Source: JAMXLG01 sp963818925 (GTDB lineage: Bacteria > Vulcanimicrobiota > Vulcanimicrobiia > Vulcanimicrobiales > Vulcanimicrobiaceae). Taken from it: a DNA stretch of 64,000 nt. The first letter of the stretch is position 1; every line of letters begins with the position of its first letter. Made by a program: the position numbers and the translations under genes. Location of the stretch: contig CAWFTN010000001.1 of the NCBI GenBank assembly GCA_963818925.1, forward strand, positions 2,976,001 to 3,040,000, given 5' to 3'. This document shows, one piece after another, positions 1 through 9,150 of this stretch. Under the pieces are notes generated by a model, which saw only the letters and a program-made list of their open reading frames with translations, searched no databases and had not been told where the DNA came from.

Positions 1-3000
1 CGCCAGCGTACCGGCGAGAACGATGCCGCCTTCGCCGCCGACGTCGACGTTCGAACTTTGCACGCGCACATCGCGGCCGAGCGTGATCTGTAAGTGGTTG
101 AAGCCGATCGGCAGCGGCGGACCCGACGGCGTCTTCGATGACGACGGATTGAAGAGCGCGGTCAACGGAATGCGCGCGGACGACATCGCGACGTCGCCGC
201 CGACATCGATCAAACCGCGCGGCACGCGAGACGCCGTGACCGAACCGTCGATCAACCCCTTGTAATACGTCGGCGAGTCGACGCGCACATGGTTCACGTT
301 CGCGCGCAGGTTGAACGCGACCGCGCCGATGTCGCGAATCGTCGGTACGGATGCCGTGCCCGCAGCAGTAATCGTGCCGCCGCCGACGTTCGCTTGCGTG
401 TTCTGGAGATCGATGCGCGTGCCATGGAACGCGAGTTGTGAACCGATGCCGGTGACCGGCACTTTTTCCAGCGGCGATGAGTATGATGCGTTTGCAAGCG
501 TCATCAGGCCGCCGAACTGCGGATTATCGGTACGCCCATTTGCCGTGACGCGTCCGTCGATCCGTCCGGTGAGTTTCGTTCCGGAGGGAAGCAGCGCTAG
601 GAACTGGCCGAGCTCGATGTCATCGGCGACGACCGACGCATTGAATGGCGCATTGCGTAACGGAAACGGCGCGCTCCCTGCGAAGAGCAGGCGGCCGGGA
701 GCGAGATCGACTTCGCCGCGCTGCAACGTCACGCGTCGCATCGTTGCCGCGAGTTGCGCGCTAGCATGCGGGATATTGAATTTTTGGTAGACTAGGTCGT
801 CCACGGTCATCGTGCTCGCGAGTTGTGGATTGAGCCGCGTGCCGCGTACGTTCGCGGTCATCTGCACGCGTCCGGCGAGATTCGGCATCTTCATGCCGGC
901 TTCGCGCGCGACCGCGCCGATGTTCGGCGTGTTGGCGTGAGCGACGAGTGCGAGCTGATCGCGTGGATGCAATCCGAACGTTCCGGATGCATCCGCAACG
1001 GCGTTCGGAATGCGCAGCGTTGCGCGATCGATCGTGCCGCGGCCGCCCGCCATATGAGCGGCAAGCGTCGCTTGCTGCAGCGGAACACCGAACGCCATAC
1101 CCTGCAGCACGCGTGCATTCAAACGTGCATTCATGTCCGGGAAGCGTCCGGCAACGCTGGCGTTCGCGTCAACACGACCCATAACCGGCAGCGTCATGCC
1201 GAGCATCGGCAACCATGTTTGCAAATCGAGACGGCTGACGTTTGCGTTCGCCACGACGGCGTACGTCGATGGATTCGCGTGACCGTTCGCGCGGATCGTG
1301 CCGTTTGCGCCGCCGGCGGACGCGACGAATTGCACCAAGCCCTGCGACGAATGCCAATTGGCAACAGCGGACCCGATGTCGAAGCGGCGATAGCGAACAT
1401 TGGAAAGATCGACGTTACCGCTCGTAACGATCGGCGCGCCCGGCGCATACGATGCCGTCATCGCGACGGAGCCGGTTCCGCCGAGCGTTTCGCCGGTATC
1501 GAAGAAATCGTTGAAGTCCGAGAGATCGGCGTGCGGTGCGCGCACCGAGATCGTCCCGCCGCGTCGCGCCGCGTCGGCAACGCCGTTGAACGCGACGTTC
1601 GTGGTGTTCACGATCACGCCGCCGTTGGAAAGGGTGAGCGCATTCGGCGTACCGTTCAATGTCGCGTGCAAGTCGCGGAAGGCTTGACCGTTCACGCTGC
1701 CGGTCGGCACATCGACGAGTCCGCTAATTTGCGGCGCCATGCCGGTGCCGCGTGCATGGACGTTCGCATCGACGTAGACGTCGACGAGTTGCTGTTGCAC
1801 GTGCGCGGCACTCGTGCGCGCCGCGATATCATATGATTGCGACGACGTGCCGGGACGCACAACGCTTCCGTCAAGCGCCAAGAGCGCGGGGCCGGCGTCA
1901 ACCGCCGTGTCGCGAATGCGCAGCGTGGATCCTTTATAGTTCAGCGACGCAAGGCCGCCGATGCCGTAGCTCGCATATTTCACGCCGTTCGCAACAACGG
2001 TACCGGTAACGACCGGCGCTTTCGCCGTTCCGCCGACAATCGCAGCAGCGCTGACCGCGCCGTGCATCACCGGAACGCGACCCGCCGAGATCGCCATGTT
2101 GCTTCCGTGCATGCCCAGTGTGCCGTTCGCGATAATATCGCGGTTGTCGACGCGCGCATTTGCGGCGAGCACGCGTACACGGCCGTTCATATCTGACGCA
2201 ACCGTCGCATTGACGCCTTGCAGCGTGACACCGCGCACCGACGCGTGATGAAATTGCGCGCCGTCGACCTGGGCAATGACGCTGTGGCCATCCGACACGG
2301 CGAGCACCGGCGCATCGAGCGTGCCGTGCACGCCGCCGCCCGGTATGAACGCGTCGAGCGCATCGAGCGAGCCGTGCACGTTTGCCTTCGCGGTCAGCGC
2401 CGTGACGCGCGTGTTACTCGCCGTGCCGAGCACGTCGCCGTTGAGCGTCACCGCGTTCGGCACACCGCGCGCGGCGATCCGGAAGTTGCGCGCATCGAGG
2501 AAGCCCGCGTGATGTCCGTGCGGGTGATCGATCGCGAGTTGTCCGTAGAGCGTGCCGTTCGAACCGTCGACGATCAACGGACCAACCGTGCCGACGCCGG
2601 CGCTCGAGACGCTGAACGCGCCCGCTAAGCGCTGCGCGCGCGACACACCGTGGATCACGCCCATCGTTTGAATCTGTTTCGGGTCGTTTGCCGTCGCGAG
2701 CATCATGCCGTTGAGTGGCATGCCGGGCAGCACCATCGGAATATAAGGTAACGAGGACGACGGCGCTTGCGCACCGGCGATCACTTCGACGCCGTTCGGA
2801 CGTTTCGTCAACGCGACGCGTCCTTGCGCACCCGCTTCGGCGCCGTGCCAATGCGCGTGGACGTCGAGCAGATCCACTTCGGCTTGATTGAAGGCGATCA
2901 ATCCGTGCGCGCCGTCGATTCGCTGATTTGCGTAATCGATGCGTTTGCCGTCGACCGCGATCATCGCGAGCGGATTCGATGCCGAGCCTTCGAGGAGAAT

Positions 3001-4080
3001 CGCGAGATCGATGTTGCCGCGCGCGGGCAGGCGCGCCGCCTGCGTGACTGCGGTGCGCAATTTCGCGACGTCGCCGTGCATTTGCACCGCGAAGCGGAAG
3101 TGCGGTTTCGTCAGATCGTACAAGCCGCCGCGTACATCGAGCGGGACGCCGGCAAGCGTGCCGTCGATGCCATCGGATGTCGCGCCGTTATCGAAGACGT
3201 CGAGACGGCCGTGAATGTTGCGAATCGGCTTCGACAAGCCGCCGACGGCAACGCGCACATCGCGCAGCTCCGTCGTCGCCGTCACGTGCGTTTGCAATCC
3301 GCCCGTGCCATCCGGCAAACCGATGACACGCACGTCCGAACCGGTGATTTCACCGGTCGCAAGATGCATGCTCGGATTGTTCAAGCCGAAATCCACGAGC
3401 CGCGCGATGGGCATGGGCGGGATGTGGATGCGTTGCGTGCTATAGCCGGCGGCCGGATTGATATCGCCGACGCCGTTGATCGCGTACGTTTTTCCGCTTT
3501 CGATGTAATTCGCGGCGATGCGATATTGCGAACGCGCCGGATGCATGTGTAGATCGGCGTTAAACCCGTTGACGTGCAATTCGCGCGCAGCGGGGACGCC
3601 TTGGCTCTGGTCGATGACGGTGACGTTGCCGTCGCTCAGGCGGCCGTCGAAGTCCATCGGCGCTCCAGGGCCGGCGTTCTTATTGGAAGGCGGCAGCGAA
3701 TAGTTCCACGTGCCGTCTTTGTGCCGGATCAGCGTCAGTTGCGGCTGGGAAATGTTGAACGCGCGCAATCCGAAGAGCCGTTTTCCGCCGGGCAATAGAT
3801 CGCGTAAACTGTATTGCGCATCGACGTGCGCGACGTGTAAGACCGGTTCACCAGTCTTTGATTTCACCGTAACGTCGTCGAGCGACGCATGCGTCAGATG
3901 AATGCTCTCGCGGCCGATCGACACTTGCGTTCCCGTCGCCATACTCGCGAGCGATTCAATCCCGCGCTTCGACGTCGCATACGCACAAGCGAGAACGAGG
4001 ATGACTATGAGGCAGGCAAGCGCGATCCAAATTAGCCCCCGGTGGGAGACCGGGCGCTGTGTGGTGCGTATCGCTGCCAT
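1..4080 (-). CDS. TamB/AsmA-like giant envelope protein, 3' end beyond window
   Basis: A single frame stays open from an ATG at 4080 to the window edge (1360 codons), so the C-terminus is missing. The product starts with a short basic stretch and one hydrophobic segment (about residues 18-32), then an AsmA-like N-terminal region and a long run of beta-rich repeats, as in TamB proteins that span the periplasm and move lipid or assist outer-membrane assembly. It is a clear paralog of the complete protein at 26457-31682: both have SLRDLLPG near the N-terminus, a LIRHKDGTWNY/LVRHKDGTYNI stretch, and a DTGETLGGTGS/DTGDTLDGTGP block. The TamB (DUF490) C-terminal domain would lie outside the window. 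It is divergent from the solute-binding gene at 4146. Family assignment is good; the substrate is unknown. Confidence 0.85.
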   Translation of the reverse strand, partial: MAAIRTTQRPVSHRGLIWIALACLIVILVLACAYATSKRGIESLASMATGTQVSIGRESIHLTHASLDDVTVKSKTGEPVLHVAHVDAQYSLRDLLPGGKRLFGLRAFNISQPQLTLIRHKDGTWNYSLPPSNKNAGPGAPMDFDGRLSDGNVTVIDQSQGVPAARELHVNGFNADLHMHPARSQYRIAANYIESGKTYAINGVGDINPAAGYSTQRIHIPPMPIARLVDFGLNNPSMHLATGEITGSDVRVIGLPDGTGGLQTHVTATTELRDVRVAVGGLSKPIRNIHGRLDVFDNGATSDGIDGTLAGVPLDVRGGLYDLTKPHFRFAVQMHGDVAKLRTAVTQAARLPARGNIDLAILLEGSASNPLAMIAVDGKRIDYANQRIDGAHGLIAFNQAEVDLLDVHAHWHGAEAGAQGRVALTKRPNGVEVIAGAQAPSSSLPYIPMVLPGMPLNGMMLATANDPKQIQTMGVIHGVSRAQRLAGAFSVSSAGVGTVGPLIVDGSNGTLYGQLAIDHPHGHHAGFLDARNFRIAARGVPNAVTLNGDVLGTASNTRVTALTAKANVHGSLDALDAFIPGGGVHGTLDAPVLAVSDGHSVIAQVDGAQFHHASVRGVTLQGVNATVASDMNGRVRVLAANARVDNRDIIANGTLGMHGSNMAISAGRVPVMHGAVSAAAIVGGTAKAPVVTGTVVANGVKYASYGIGGLASLNYKGSTLRIRDTAVDAGPALLALDGSVVRPGTSSQSYDIAARTSAAHVQQQLVDVYVDANVHARGTGMAPQISGLVDVPTGSVNGQAFRDLHATLNGTPNALTLSNGGVIVNTTNVAFNGVADAARRGGTISVRAPHADLSDFNDFFDTGETLGGTGSVAMTASYAPGAPIVTSGNVDLSNVRYRRFDIGSAVANWHSSQGLVQFVASAGGANGTIRANGHANPSTYAVVANANVSRLDLQTWLPMLGMTLPVMGRVDANASVAGRFPDMNARLNARVLQGMAFGVPLQQATLAAHMAGGRGTIDRATLRIPNAVADASGTFGLHPRDQLALVAHANTPNIGAVAREAGMKMPNLAGRVQMTANVRGTRLNPQLASTMTVDDLVYQKFNIPHASAQLAATMRRVTLQRGEVDLAPGRLLFAGSAPFPLRNAPFNASVVADDIELGQFLALLPSGTKLTGRIDGRVTANGRTDNPQFGGLMTLANASYSSPLEKVPVTGIGSQLAFHGTRIDLQNTQANVGGGTITAAGTASVPTIRDIGAVAFNLRANVNHVRVDSPTYYKGLIDGSVTASRVPRGLIDVGGDVAMSSARIPLTALFNPSSSKTPSGPPLPIGFNHLQITLGRDVRVQSSNVDVGGEGGIVLAGTLA

Positions 4081-4117
4081 GGCACCAGGACTCTTACCCG
4101 CCGCACCGCAAGCGAAA

Positions 4118-4141
4118 GCGCCTTCGCCAGCGAAAAGGCGC
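4118..4141 (+). promoter_or_regulatory. Hairpin just upstream of the 4146 start codon
   Basis: GCGCCTT (4118-4124) and AAGGCGC (4135-4141) can pair around a 10-base loop, ending four bases before the ATG at 4146. The right arm covers the only purine-rich stretch that could act as a ribosome binding site, so the hairpin could limit initiation. No U-tract follows, so it is not a terminator. The role is inference. Confidence 0.3.
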
Positions 4142-4145
4142 CTGA

Positions 4146-5678
4146 ATGAGACACGCGCAAGCAGCAGCCTTCCTCCTGCTTGCTCTTCTTGGTTGTGCTC
4201 ATGCGAGCACGTCACGCGTTCTTCGCGTCGTCCTCACGCAAGAGCCGAAAACCCTCAATCCGCTACTTGCGGCGAATTCGTACGAAGGGTTCGTGTGGCG
4301 GTTGATGTTCGAACCGCTAGTCAGCGCGGACCCTGCCGGGCACCCGGTTCCGATGTTGGTTTCCACCGTACCGACACTCGAAAACGGCGGCATCAGCCGC
4401 GACGGACTCACGATCACGTATCACTTACGCCCCAGCCTGCGCTGGAGCGACGGCGCACCGATCACATCGAACGATGTCCGCTTCACGTGGCGAGCAGTGA
4501 TGAATCCGCGCTACGCGATTCCGTCGCGGCACGGCTATGAAGACATTTCGTCGCTCGATACTTCCGACGCGCGCACTATTGTCGTGCATCTGCGCCGTCC
4601 GCTTGCGTCGTTCGTCAATAGCTTTTTTGCCGAAAGCGATCAGCCGTTTGCGATACTGCCCGCACACGTGCCGTTCAATGCAGTCCCGGCCGTTAGCGAC
4701 GGTCCGTTCACATTCGTGCGTTGGCGTCACGGCGATCGTATCGTTCTAACGGCAAACCCGAAGTTTTTTCGTGGTTCGCCGAAGCTGGCCGGCATTGAAA
4801 TCATGACCGTGCCGGATGAGAACACGGCGATCAACGTCTTGCGCACGGGCGGCGCCGATGTTTTTCTTCAACCGTCGATCACCACGTTTCCGCAGCTGCG
4901 CGATCTGCCGGGTGTGCGAACCGTCTTCGTCGGCGTGAACGGCTACGAAGGAATGGGCTTCAACATGCGCCGCGCACCGATGAACGATGTCCGGTTTCGC
5001 ACGGCAATCGCCTACGCCGTCGATAAAGCGCGCATGGTCAATGTACTGACGTACGGACAAGAACACATCGCGAGCGAAGATCTCCCGGATTGGATGTGGG
5101 CGAACGATCCGTCACTCAAACCGCTGCCCTACGATCCGGCGAAAGCGCGCGCATTGCTCGCGTCCGCCGGCGTGCATCTGCCCGTTTCGCTTGTACTTTC
5201 GACGGATACGGGGAACGTCACGCACCAGCGTGAGGCCGTACTGCTGCAATCGATGCTGCATCAGGTAGGCGTCGAACTTTCGATCAAAACCTATCCCGCG
5301 GGCTTGCTTTACGGACCGCAAGCTGCAGGCGGAATTCTGCAATCCGCTAACTTCGATCTCACGCTGTTGCCATGGTACGGTGGCCTCGATCCCGACAACT
5401 CCGCACAGTTTTCATGCAGCGGCATTCCACCGAACGGATGGAACACGCAACATTACTGCAATGCCGAGATGGAATCACTGCAAACCCTTGCGCTCACACA
5501 TTACGAGACGTCCGCGCGTCGAGCGGCCTATCACCGCATCGAACGCCTCATTGCGCGCGATAATCCCGTCATCGTATTTTGGTGGCAACGGCAGCAGCAG
5601 GCGATCCGCACGAACGTTCGCGGATTTACACCGAATCCCGTAAACGAATCGTGGAACGCGTGGCAGTGGAGTCTATGA
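4146..5678 (+). CDS. ABC transporter solute-binding lipoprotein, family 5 (peptide/nickel type)
   Basis: A 510-residue extracytoplasmic solute-binding protein of the SBP_bac_5 (oligopeptide/dipeptide/nickel) family. The N-terminus is a lipoprotein signal with lipobox L14-L15-G16-C17, so the mature protein should be lipid-anchored. Family hallmarks visible are QEPKTLNPLLA near the N-terminus, ENGGISRDGLTITYHLRP with the following W.DG segment, and DPDNSAQFSCSGIPPNGWN in the C-terminal lobe. No permease or ATPase gene is adjacent, so it is an orphan here. It resembles the protein at 42373-43962 in layout and motifs. Its 3' end overlaps the convergent dipeptidase gene by six bases. The ligand cannot be predicted from sequence. 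Confidence 0.9.
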   Translation: MRHAQAAAFLLLALLGCAHASTSRVLRVVLTQEPKTLNPLLAANSYEGFVWRLMFEPLVSADPAGHPVPMLVSTVPTLENGGISRDGLTITYHLRPSLRWSDGAPITSNDVRFTWRAVMNPRYAIPSRHGYEDISSLDTSDARTIVVHLRRPLASFVNSFFAESDQPFAILPAHVPFNAVPAVSDGPFTFVRWRHGDRIVLTANPKFFRGSPKLAGIEIMTVPDENTAINVLRTGGADVFLQPSITTFPQLRDLPGVRTVFVGVNGYEGMGFNMRRAPMNDVRFRTAIAYAVDKARMVNVLTYGQEHIASEDLPDWMWANDPSLKPLPYDPAKARALLASAGVHLPVSLVLSTDTGNVTHQREAVLLQSMLHQVGVELSIKTYPAGLLYGPQAAGGILQSANFDLTLLPWYGGLDPDNSAQFSCSGIPPNGWNTQHYCNAEMESLQTLALTHYETSARRAAYHRIERLIARDNPVIVFWWQRQQQAIRTNVRGFTPNPVNESWNAWQWSL

Positions 5679-6668
5679 AACCCAGGCGGTCTCCGCGACG
5701 CGGCGCCAATTTTCACCGAGGATTTTTCGGATTGTCTCGTCGTCGTATCCCAAGCCGCACAGGCCGCGGACGATGTCGATGAGCGCTTCGGGCGCAACCA
5801 TATTCGCCGGGCGCGAGAACGTCGCATCGTCGGGAAACGTGTCGCGCATCGTATGCAGGTACTCTTGCAGCTCCGCCGTGTCGTAGCAATAGTCGAGCGC
5901 GAGACCGACGTGGTCGGCCCCCGCAACCTGCACCGCATGATCGACGTGCCGAACGAACGCCTCGATGAGATGGTCGTCGCCGGCATCGAGAAACGGACCG
6001 ATTCCGTTGATCCCGACCACGCCGCCGGTTTGCGCGCACGCGCGAATCAAGTCGTCCGGGATGTTACGCGGATGCGGATAGACGGCGCTGCAATTCGAGT
6101 GCGAGAAGATCACCGGACCGTCGGCCTCATCGAGCACCACGCGCGCCGTACGATGGCCGGTATGGGAACAGCAGATCAGCATCCCGGCACGGCGCATTTC
6201 GCCGAGCACGCTGCGCCCGTAGTCGCTGAGGCCGGGGTCGTCGTCGTAGCAGCCGCCGCCGACGGCGTTGTTGCGATTGTAGGCAATCGACATCCACCGG
6301 ACGCCGAGATCGCGCAACATGGCAACGATACCGTGATTGCCCTCGTCGAGAATCGCCATCCCTTCGACGTCGAAATGCACCGCGAGCTTTCCGGCCTTTC
6401 GCGCGGCATCGATGTCTGCGACGCGGTCGACGACGACGTACCGATCGCTATGCGCAAGAAACCAATCGCGCATGCCCGCGATCACGCGCATATGGCTCTC
6501 GAGCGACTGCGGACCGAATCCGACGTTGATGCTCGTCACGTCGATGCCCGCCGCACGTTCCCGCTCGATCTCTTCGAAAAAGGTATAGGCGTCGGGGCGA
6601 AGCGGAAGACACGTGTGGTTGTTCCAAACGAGCGATGAGTCGAGAAGCGCATGCGCGCGATCGATCAT
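5673..6668 (-). CDS. Membrane dipeptidase family (peptidase M19)
   Basis: Zinc-dependent dipeptidase of the M19 TIM-barrel family. Starting at 6668 gives 331 residues and an ATGA overlap with the stop of the upstream glycosyltransferase, so translation is probably coupled; an ATG at 6722 would place 54 bases inside that gene and is less likely. Recognisable metal-site segments are VHFDVEG (bridging Glu), CSHTGH and FSHSN (two His), and HVGLALDY. At the N-terminus the usual H-x-D pair reads H18-T19-C20, so the expected Asp is replaced by Cys. Members cleave dipeptides, including D-amino acid ones, and some act on other amides. There is no signal peptide, so a cytoplasmic location is likely. 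Confidence 0.85.
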   Translation of the reverse strand: MIDRAHALLDSSLVWNNHTCLPLRPDAYTFFEEIERERAAGIDVTSINVGFGPQSLESHMRVIAGMRDWFLAHSDRYVVVDRVADIDAARKAGKLAVHFDVEGMAILDEGNHGIVAMLRDLGVRWMSIAYNRNNAVGGGCYDDDPGLSDYGRSVLGEMRRAGMLICCSHTGHRTARVVLDEADGPVIFSHSNCSAVYPHPRNIPDDLIRACAQTGGVVGINGIGPFLDAGDDHLIEAFVRHVDHAVQVAGADHVGLALDYCYDTAELQEYLHTMRDTFPDDATFSRPANMVAPEALIDIVRGLCGLGYDDETIRKILGENWRRVAETAWVS

Positions 6669-7690
6669 GATGCCACCGCCAGTTCGTACACCGCCATCAT
6701 ATCGCGCGCGCTCTTCTGCCACGCGAAACGGCCGACAGCCCGTGCCCGGGCTTCACATGCGCGTTCGTCGGCGTCACCGGCGAGCGCAGAACGCAACGCG
6801 GCAATCCACGCGCCGACGTCGTCGACAGGAAGAATCGCGGCGTCGCCGTCGACGATTTCGGGAAGCGACGCTTGATCGGAGGCGAGCACCGGCGTTCCGG
6901 CGCAAAGCGCCTGCGCCGCGCCGTAGCCGAAGCCTTCGTAGCGCGACGGCATCGCGACGACCGCGCACGTTGCGTAGAGTTCCAACAACTCTTCGCGCGC
7001 GACGTAGCCGCGAAATTCGATGCGATCTCGCACGCCGAGTTCCGTTGCATGCGCCGCGCATTCATCTTGATACGGCGTCGGCGGACCGACCGAAATGATG
7101 CGCGCGTCGGGAAGTTCCGGCAACGTGTCGATGAGGAAATGCAGATTCTTGCGCCGTTCCACGGTACCCACGACGAGGATCGAGCGGCCGTCGCCGCGTT
7201 GTCGTTCGAGCGTGCAAAAATCTTCGGCGACACCGGGATACACGACGCGCACGCGACCCGGATCAATATCGGGTACGACATCAAGTAATTCGCGTCGCGA
7301 GAAGTCCGAATCTACCGCAATGGCCCGCACACGGCGATAACGATCGACGGAGAACTTCCCGAAATAATAGCGGGCATAGGGCCGCGTGTGCGTCTGCACG
7401 CGCAGCCATGCAACGTCGTGCACTGTCGCGACGACCGGCATCGCGGCGGCGAGCGGAATCGTTCCGGACGCACAGTGCAACACGTCGACATGCTCGGCAC
7501 GCGCGCGTTGCGGCAGCAAGACTTGATCCCACATGACGCGCCGATCGAAGCGCCATGGATCGAGCTTCGGCTCCGCCAGTTCCACAACACTCGCGCCCGC
7601 GCTTCGCAGTGCGCCGAGTAGCCCGCGCACATACTCACCGATGCCGGTCGCCGTACCGACCATCAGCTGCGCATCAATCCCGATCTTCAT
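6665..7690 (-). CDS. Glycosyltransferase family 4 (GT-B fold)
   Basis: A 341-residue GT-B glycosyltransferase that would transfer a sugar from a nucleotide donor, probably onto an envelope glycan or lipid. The N-terminal domain opens with MKIGIDAQLM and a glycine-rich GTATGIGEYVRGL loop; the C-terminal domain has GTVERRKNLHFLI and the donor-binding EGFGYGAAQALCAGTPVLAS segment with the usual E-x7-E spacing. The start codon at 7690 lies at the edge of a tandem repeat array that carries further degenerate copies of the same start region upstream. The stop overlaps the dipeptidase start (ATGA). Donor and acceptor are not predictable. Confidence 0.88.
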   Translation of the reverse strand: MKIGIDAQLMVGTATGIGEYVRGLLGALRSAGASVVELAEPKLDPWRFDRRVMWDQVLLPQRARAEHVDVLHCASGTIPLAAAMPVVATVHDVAWLRVQTHTRPYARYYFGKFSVDRYRRVRAIAVDSDFSRRELLDVVPDIDPGRVRVVYPGVAEDFCTLERQRGDGRSILVVGTVERRKNLHFLIDTLPELPDARIISVGPPTPYQDECAAHATELGVRDRIEFRGYVAREELLELYATCAVVAMPSRYEGFGYGAAQALCAGTPVLASDQASLPEIVDGDAAILPVDDVGAWIAALRSALAGDADERACEARARAVGRFAWQKSARDMMAVYELAVAS

Positions 7691-8324
7691 CGCGACCCCG
7701 TGTCATCCTGAGCGGAGCGCAGCGCAGTCGAAGGATCGTGACGCGCGTTTGAATAGAGGCGATCCTTCGACGCCGGTGCTTCGCACCTGCGCTCAGGATG
7801 ACAGTGGGGACAGTGCGCATCGATTTCGATCTTCATCGCGACCCCGTGTCATCCTGAGCGGAGCGCAGCGCAGTCGAAGGATCGTGACGCGCGTTTGACT
7901 TGAGGCGATCCTTCGACGGAGCCTGTCCTGAGCGAAGTCGAAGGGGTGCTTCGCACCTGCGCTCAGGATGACAGTGGGGATAGTGCGCCGCGATTTCGAT
8001 CTTCATCGTGACCCGATGTCATCCTGAGCGGAGCGCAGCGCAGTCGAAGGATCGTGACGCGCGTTTGACTTGAGGCGATCCTTCGACGGAGCCTGTCCTG
8101 AGCGAAGTCGAAGGGGTGCTTCGCACCTGCGCTCAGGATGACAGTGGGGATAGTGCGCCGCGATTTCGATCTTCATCGTGACCCGATGTCATCCTGAGCG
8201 GAGCGCAGCGCAGTCGAAGGATCGTGACGCGCGTTTGACTTGAGGCGATCCTTCGACGGAGCCTGTCCTGAGCGAAGTCGAAGGGGTGCTTCGCACCTGC
8301 GCTCAGGATGACAGTGCTTCTCGA
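7685..8324. repeat. Tandem array of palindromic repeats carrying copies of a gene start
   Basis: This stretch holds no separate gene. Units begin at cttcatcg: 7685-7830 (146 bases), 7831-8000 (170), 8001-8170 (170) and a partial unit from 8171 to about 8324. Each contains tcatcctgagcggagcgc, cgaaggatc, gatccttcgac and gctcaggatga, which form a long inverted repeat. The first unit lacks a 24-base internal segment (ggagcctgtcctgagcgaag and flank) present in the others. Each unit begins with the reverse complement of ATGAAGATC, the start of the glycosyltransferase gene. The last unit forms the 3' end of the TPR gene. Related single elements lie at 16903, 18383, 49481 and 58633. Confidence 0.9.
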
Positions 8325-9141
8325 GATCGCGGTCGAGTGCGCGGAGCATCGCCGCGTTGGGATCGACGGCGCGTGCGCGTGCGGCGTACTGCTGTGCCTG
8401 GGCGCGATTGCCTTCGCGTAACGCTACGACGCCGAGGCCGCCCAGGCAATCGCCGCTCGCCGGATTGACGCTGAGCCCGAGTGTGAAATACCGGCGCGCC
8501 TCGTCGTACTGACCGAGCGCGACCGCTTCATTTGCCGCATTCAGCAAGTACTTCATCGAAAGCGGCGCAAGCGCGAGCGCGCGTTCGTAGTTCTGGAGCG
8601 ACTCATTGCGGCGTGCCATTGCATCCGCCAACTGTCCCGCCATGAACAATGATTCCGCGAGCGCATCCGGATGCGTCTGCAGCGCTGCTAACCGCGCACC
8701 AAAGCGCACTTCGAGATCGTATGCGCTCGCTGGATCCGTCTTCGCAAGCTGCGCGATCGCCGTTTTCATTCGATCGAAATCGGGCGCCGCGAAATAGTAC
8801 TCGCGCGCGAGCACCGTCTCGCCGCGCGCATCGGCAATACGTCCGAGCAAATCATCGCGACGCGCGCCGGCCGGCAATCGCACCGCATAATGCTCCGCAG
8901 CGTCCAGATCGCCGCGCGAGAGTGCATCCTCCGCGAGCGTCTCTTCCACATACGGCGCGGGCGTTACGCGATCGAGCGCGCGATACACCGTGAGCCCGAA
9001 CGACCGCGGAATCAACGATGACACCGTGTGCGGTTGTGCGACGAACGAAGCCGATGCGCACTGGACTACGCCGAGGGCTGCCAGCACGAGAACGACCACC
9101 GCTAGGACGATGCCGCGGGGCAGAAGTTGCGAAACGCTCAA
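8173..9141 (-). CDS. Membrane-anchored TPR protein with a repeat-derived C-terminus
   Basis: A 322-residue protein starting at a TTG nine bases after the upstream barrel gene's stop, so the two probably form an operon. It has an N-terminal hydrophobic anchor (about residues 9-28), then helical tetratricopeptide-like repeats: LAEDALSRGDLDAAEHYA, the NESLQNYERALALAP region, YDEARRYFTLGLSVNP and EGNRAQAQQYAARARAVDP. TPRs mediate protein-protein contacts. The last ~45 residues (CHPERRCEAPLRLRSGQAP onward) are encoded by the palindromic repeat and are not part of the fold; the stop TGA lies inside a vestigial ATGAAG of the repeat unit. The original end of the gene was probably near residue 275. 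Function unknown. Confidence 0.75.
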   Translation of the reverse strand: MSVSQLLPRGIVLAVVVLVLAALGVVQCASASFVAQPHTVSSLIPRSFGLTVYRALDRVTPAPYVEETLAEDALSRGDLDAAEHYAVRLPAGARRDDLLGRIADARGETVLAREYYFAAPDFDRMKTAIAQLAKTDPASAYDLEVRFGARLAALQTHPDALAESLFMAGQLADAMARRNESLQNYERALALAPLSMKYLLNAANEAVALGQYDEARRYFTLGLSVNPASGDCLGGLGVVALREGNRAQAQQYAARARAVDPNAAMLRALDRDLEKHCHPERRCEAPLRLRSGQAPSKDRLKSNARHDPSTALRSAQDDIGSR

Positions 9142-9150
9142 GCGCGTCCT

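Noticed and set aside
823..1836. Open frame of 337 codons on the plus strand
   Set aside because: Shadow of the TamB-like gene on the minus strand, whose frame is uninterrupted from 4080 to the window edge.
7685..8324. CRISPR array
   Set aside because: Units are 146-170 bases and nearly identical throughout, with no short repeats separated by unique spacers and no cas genes.
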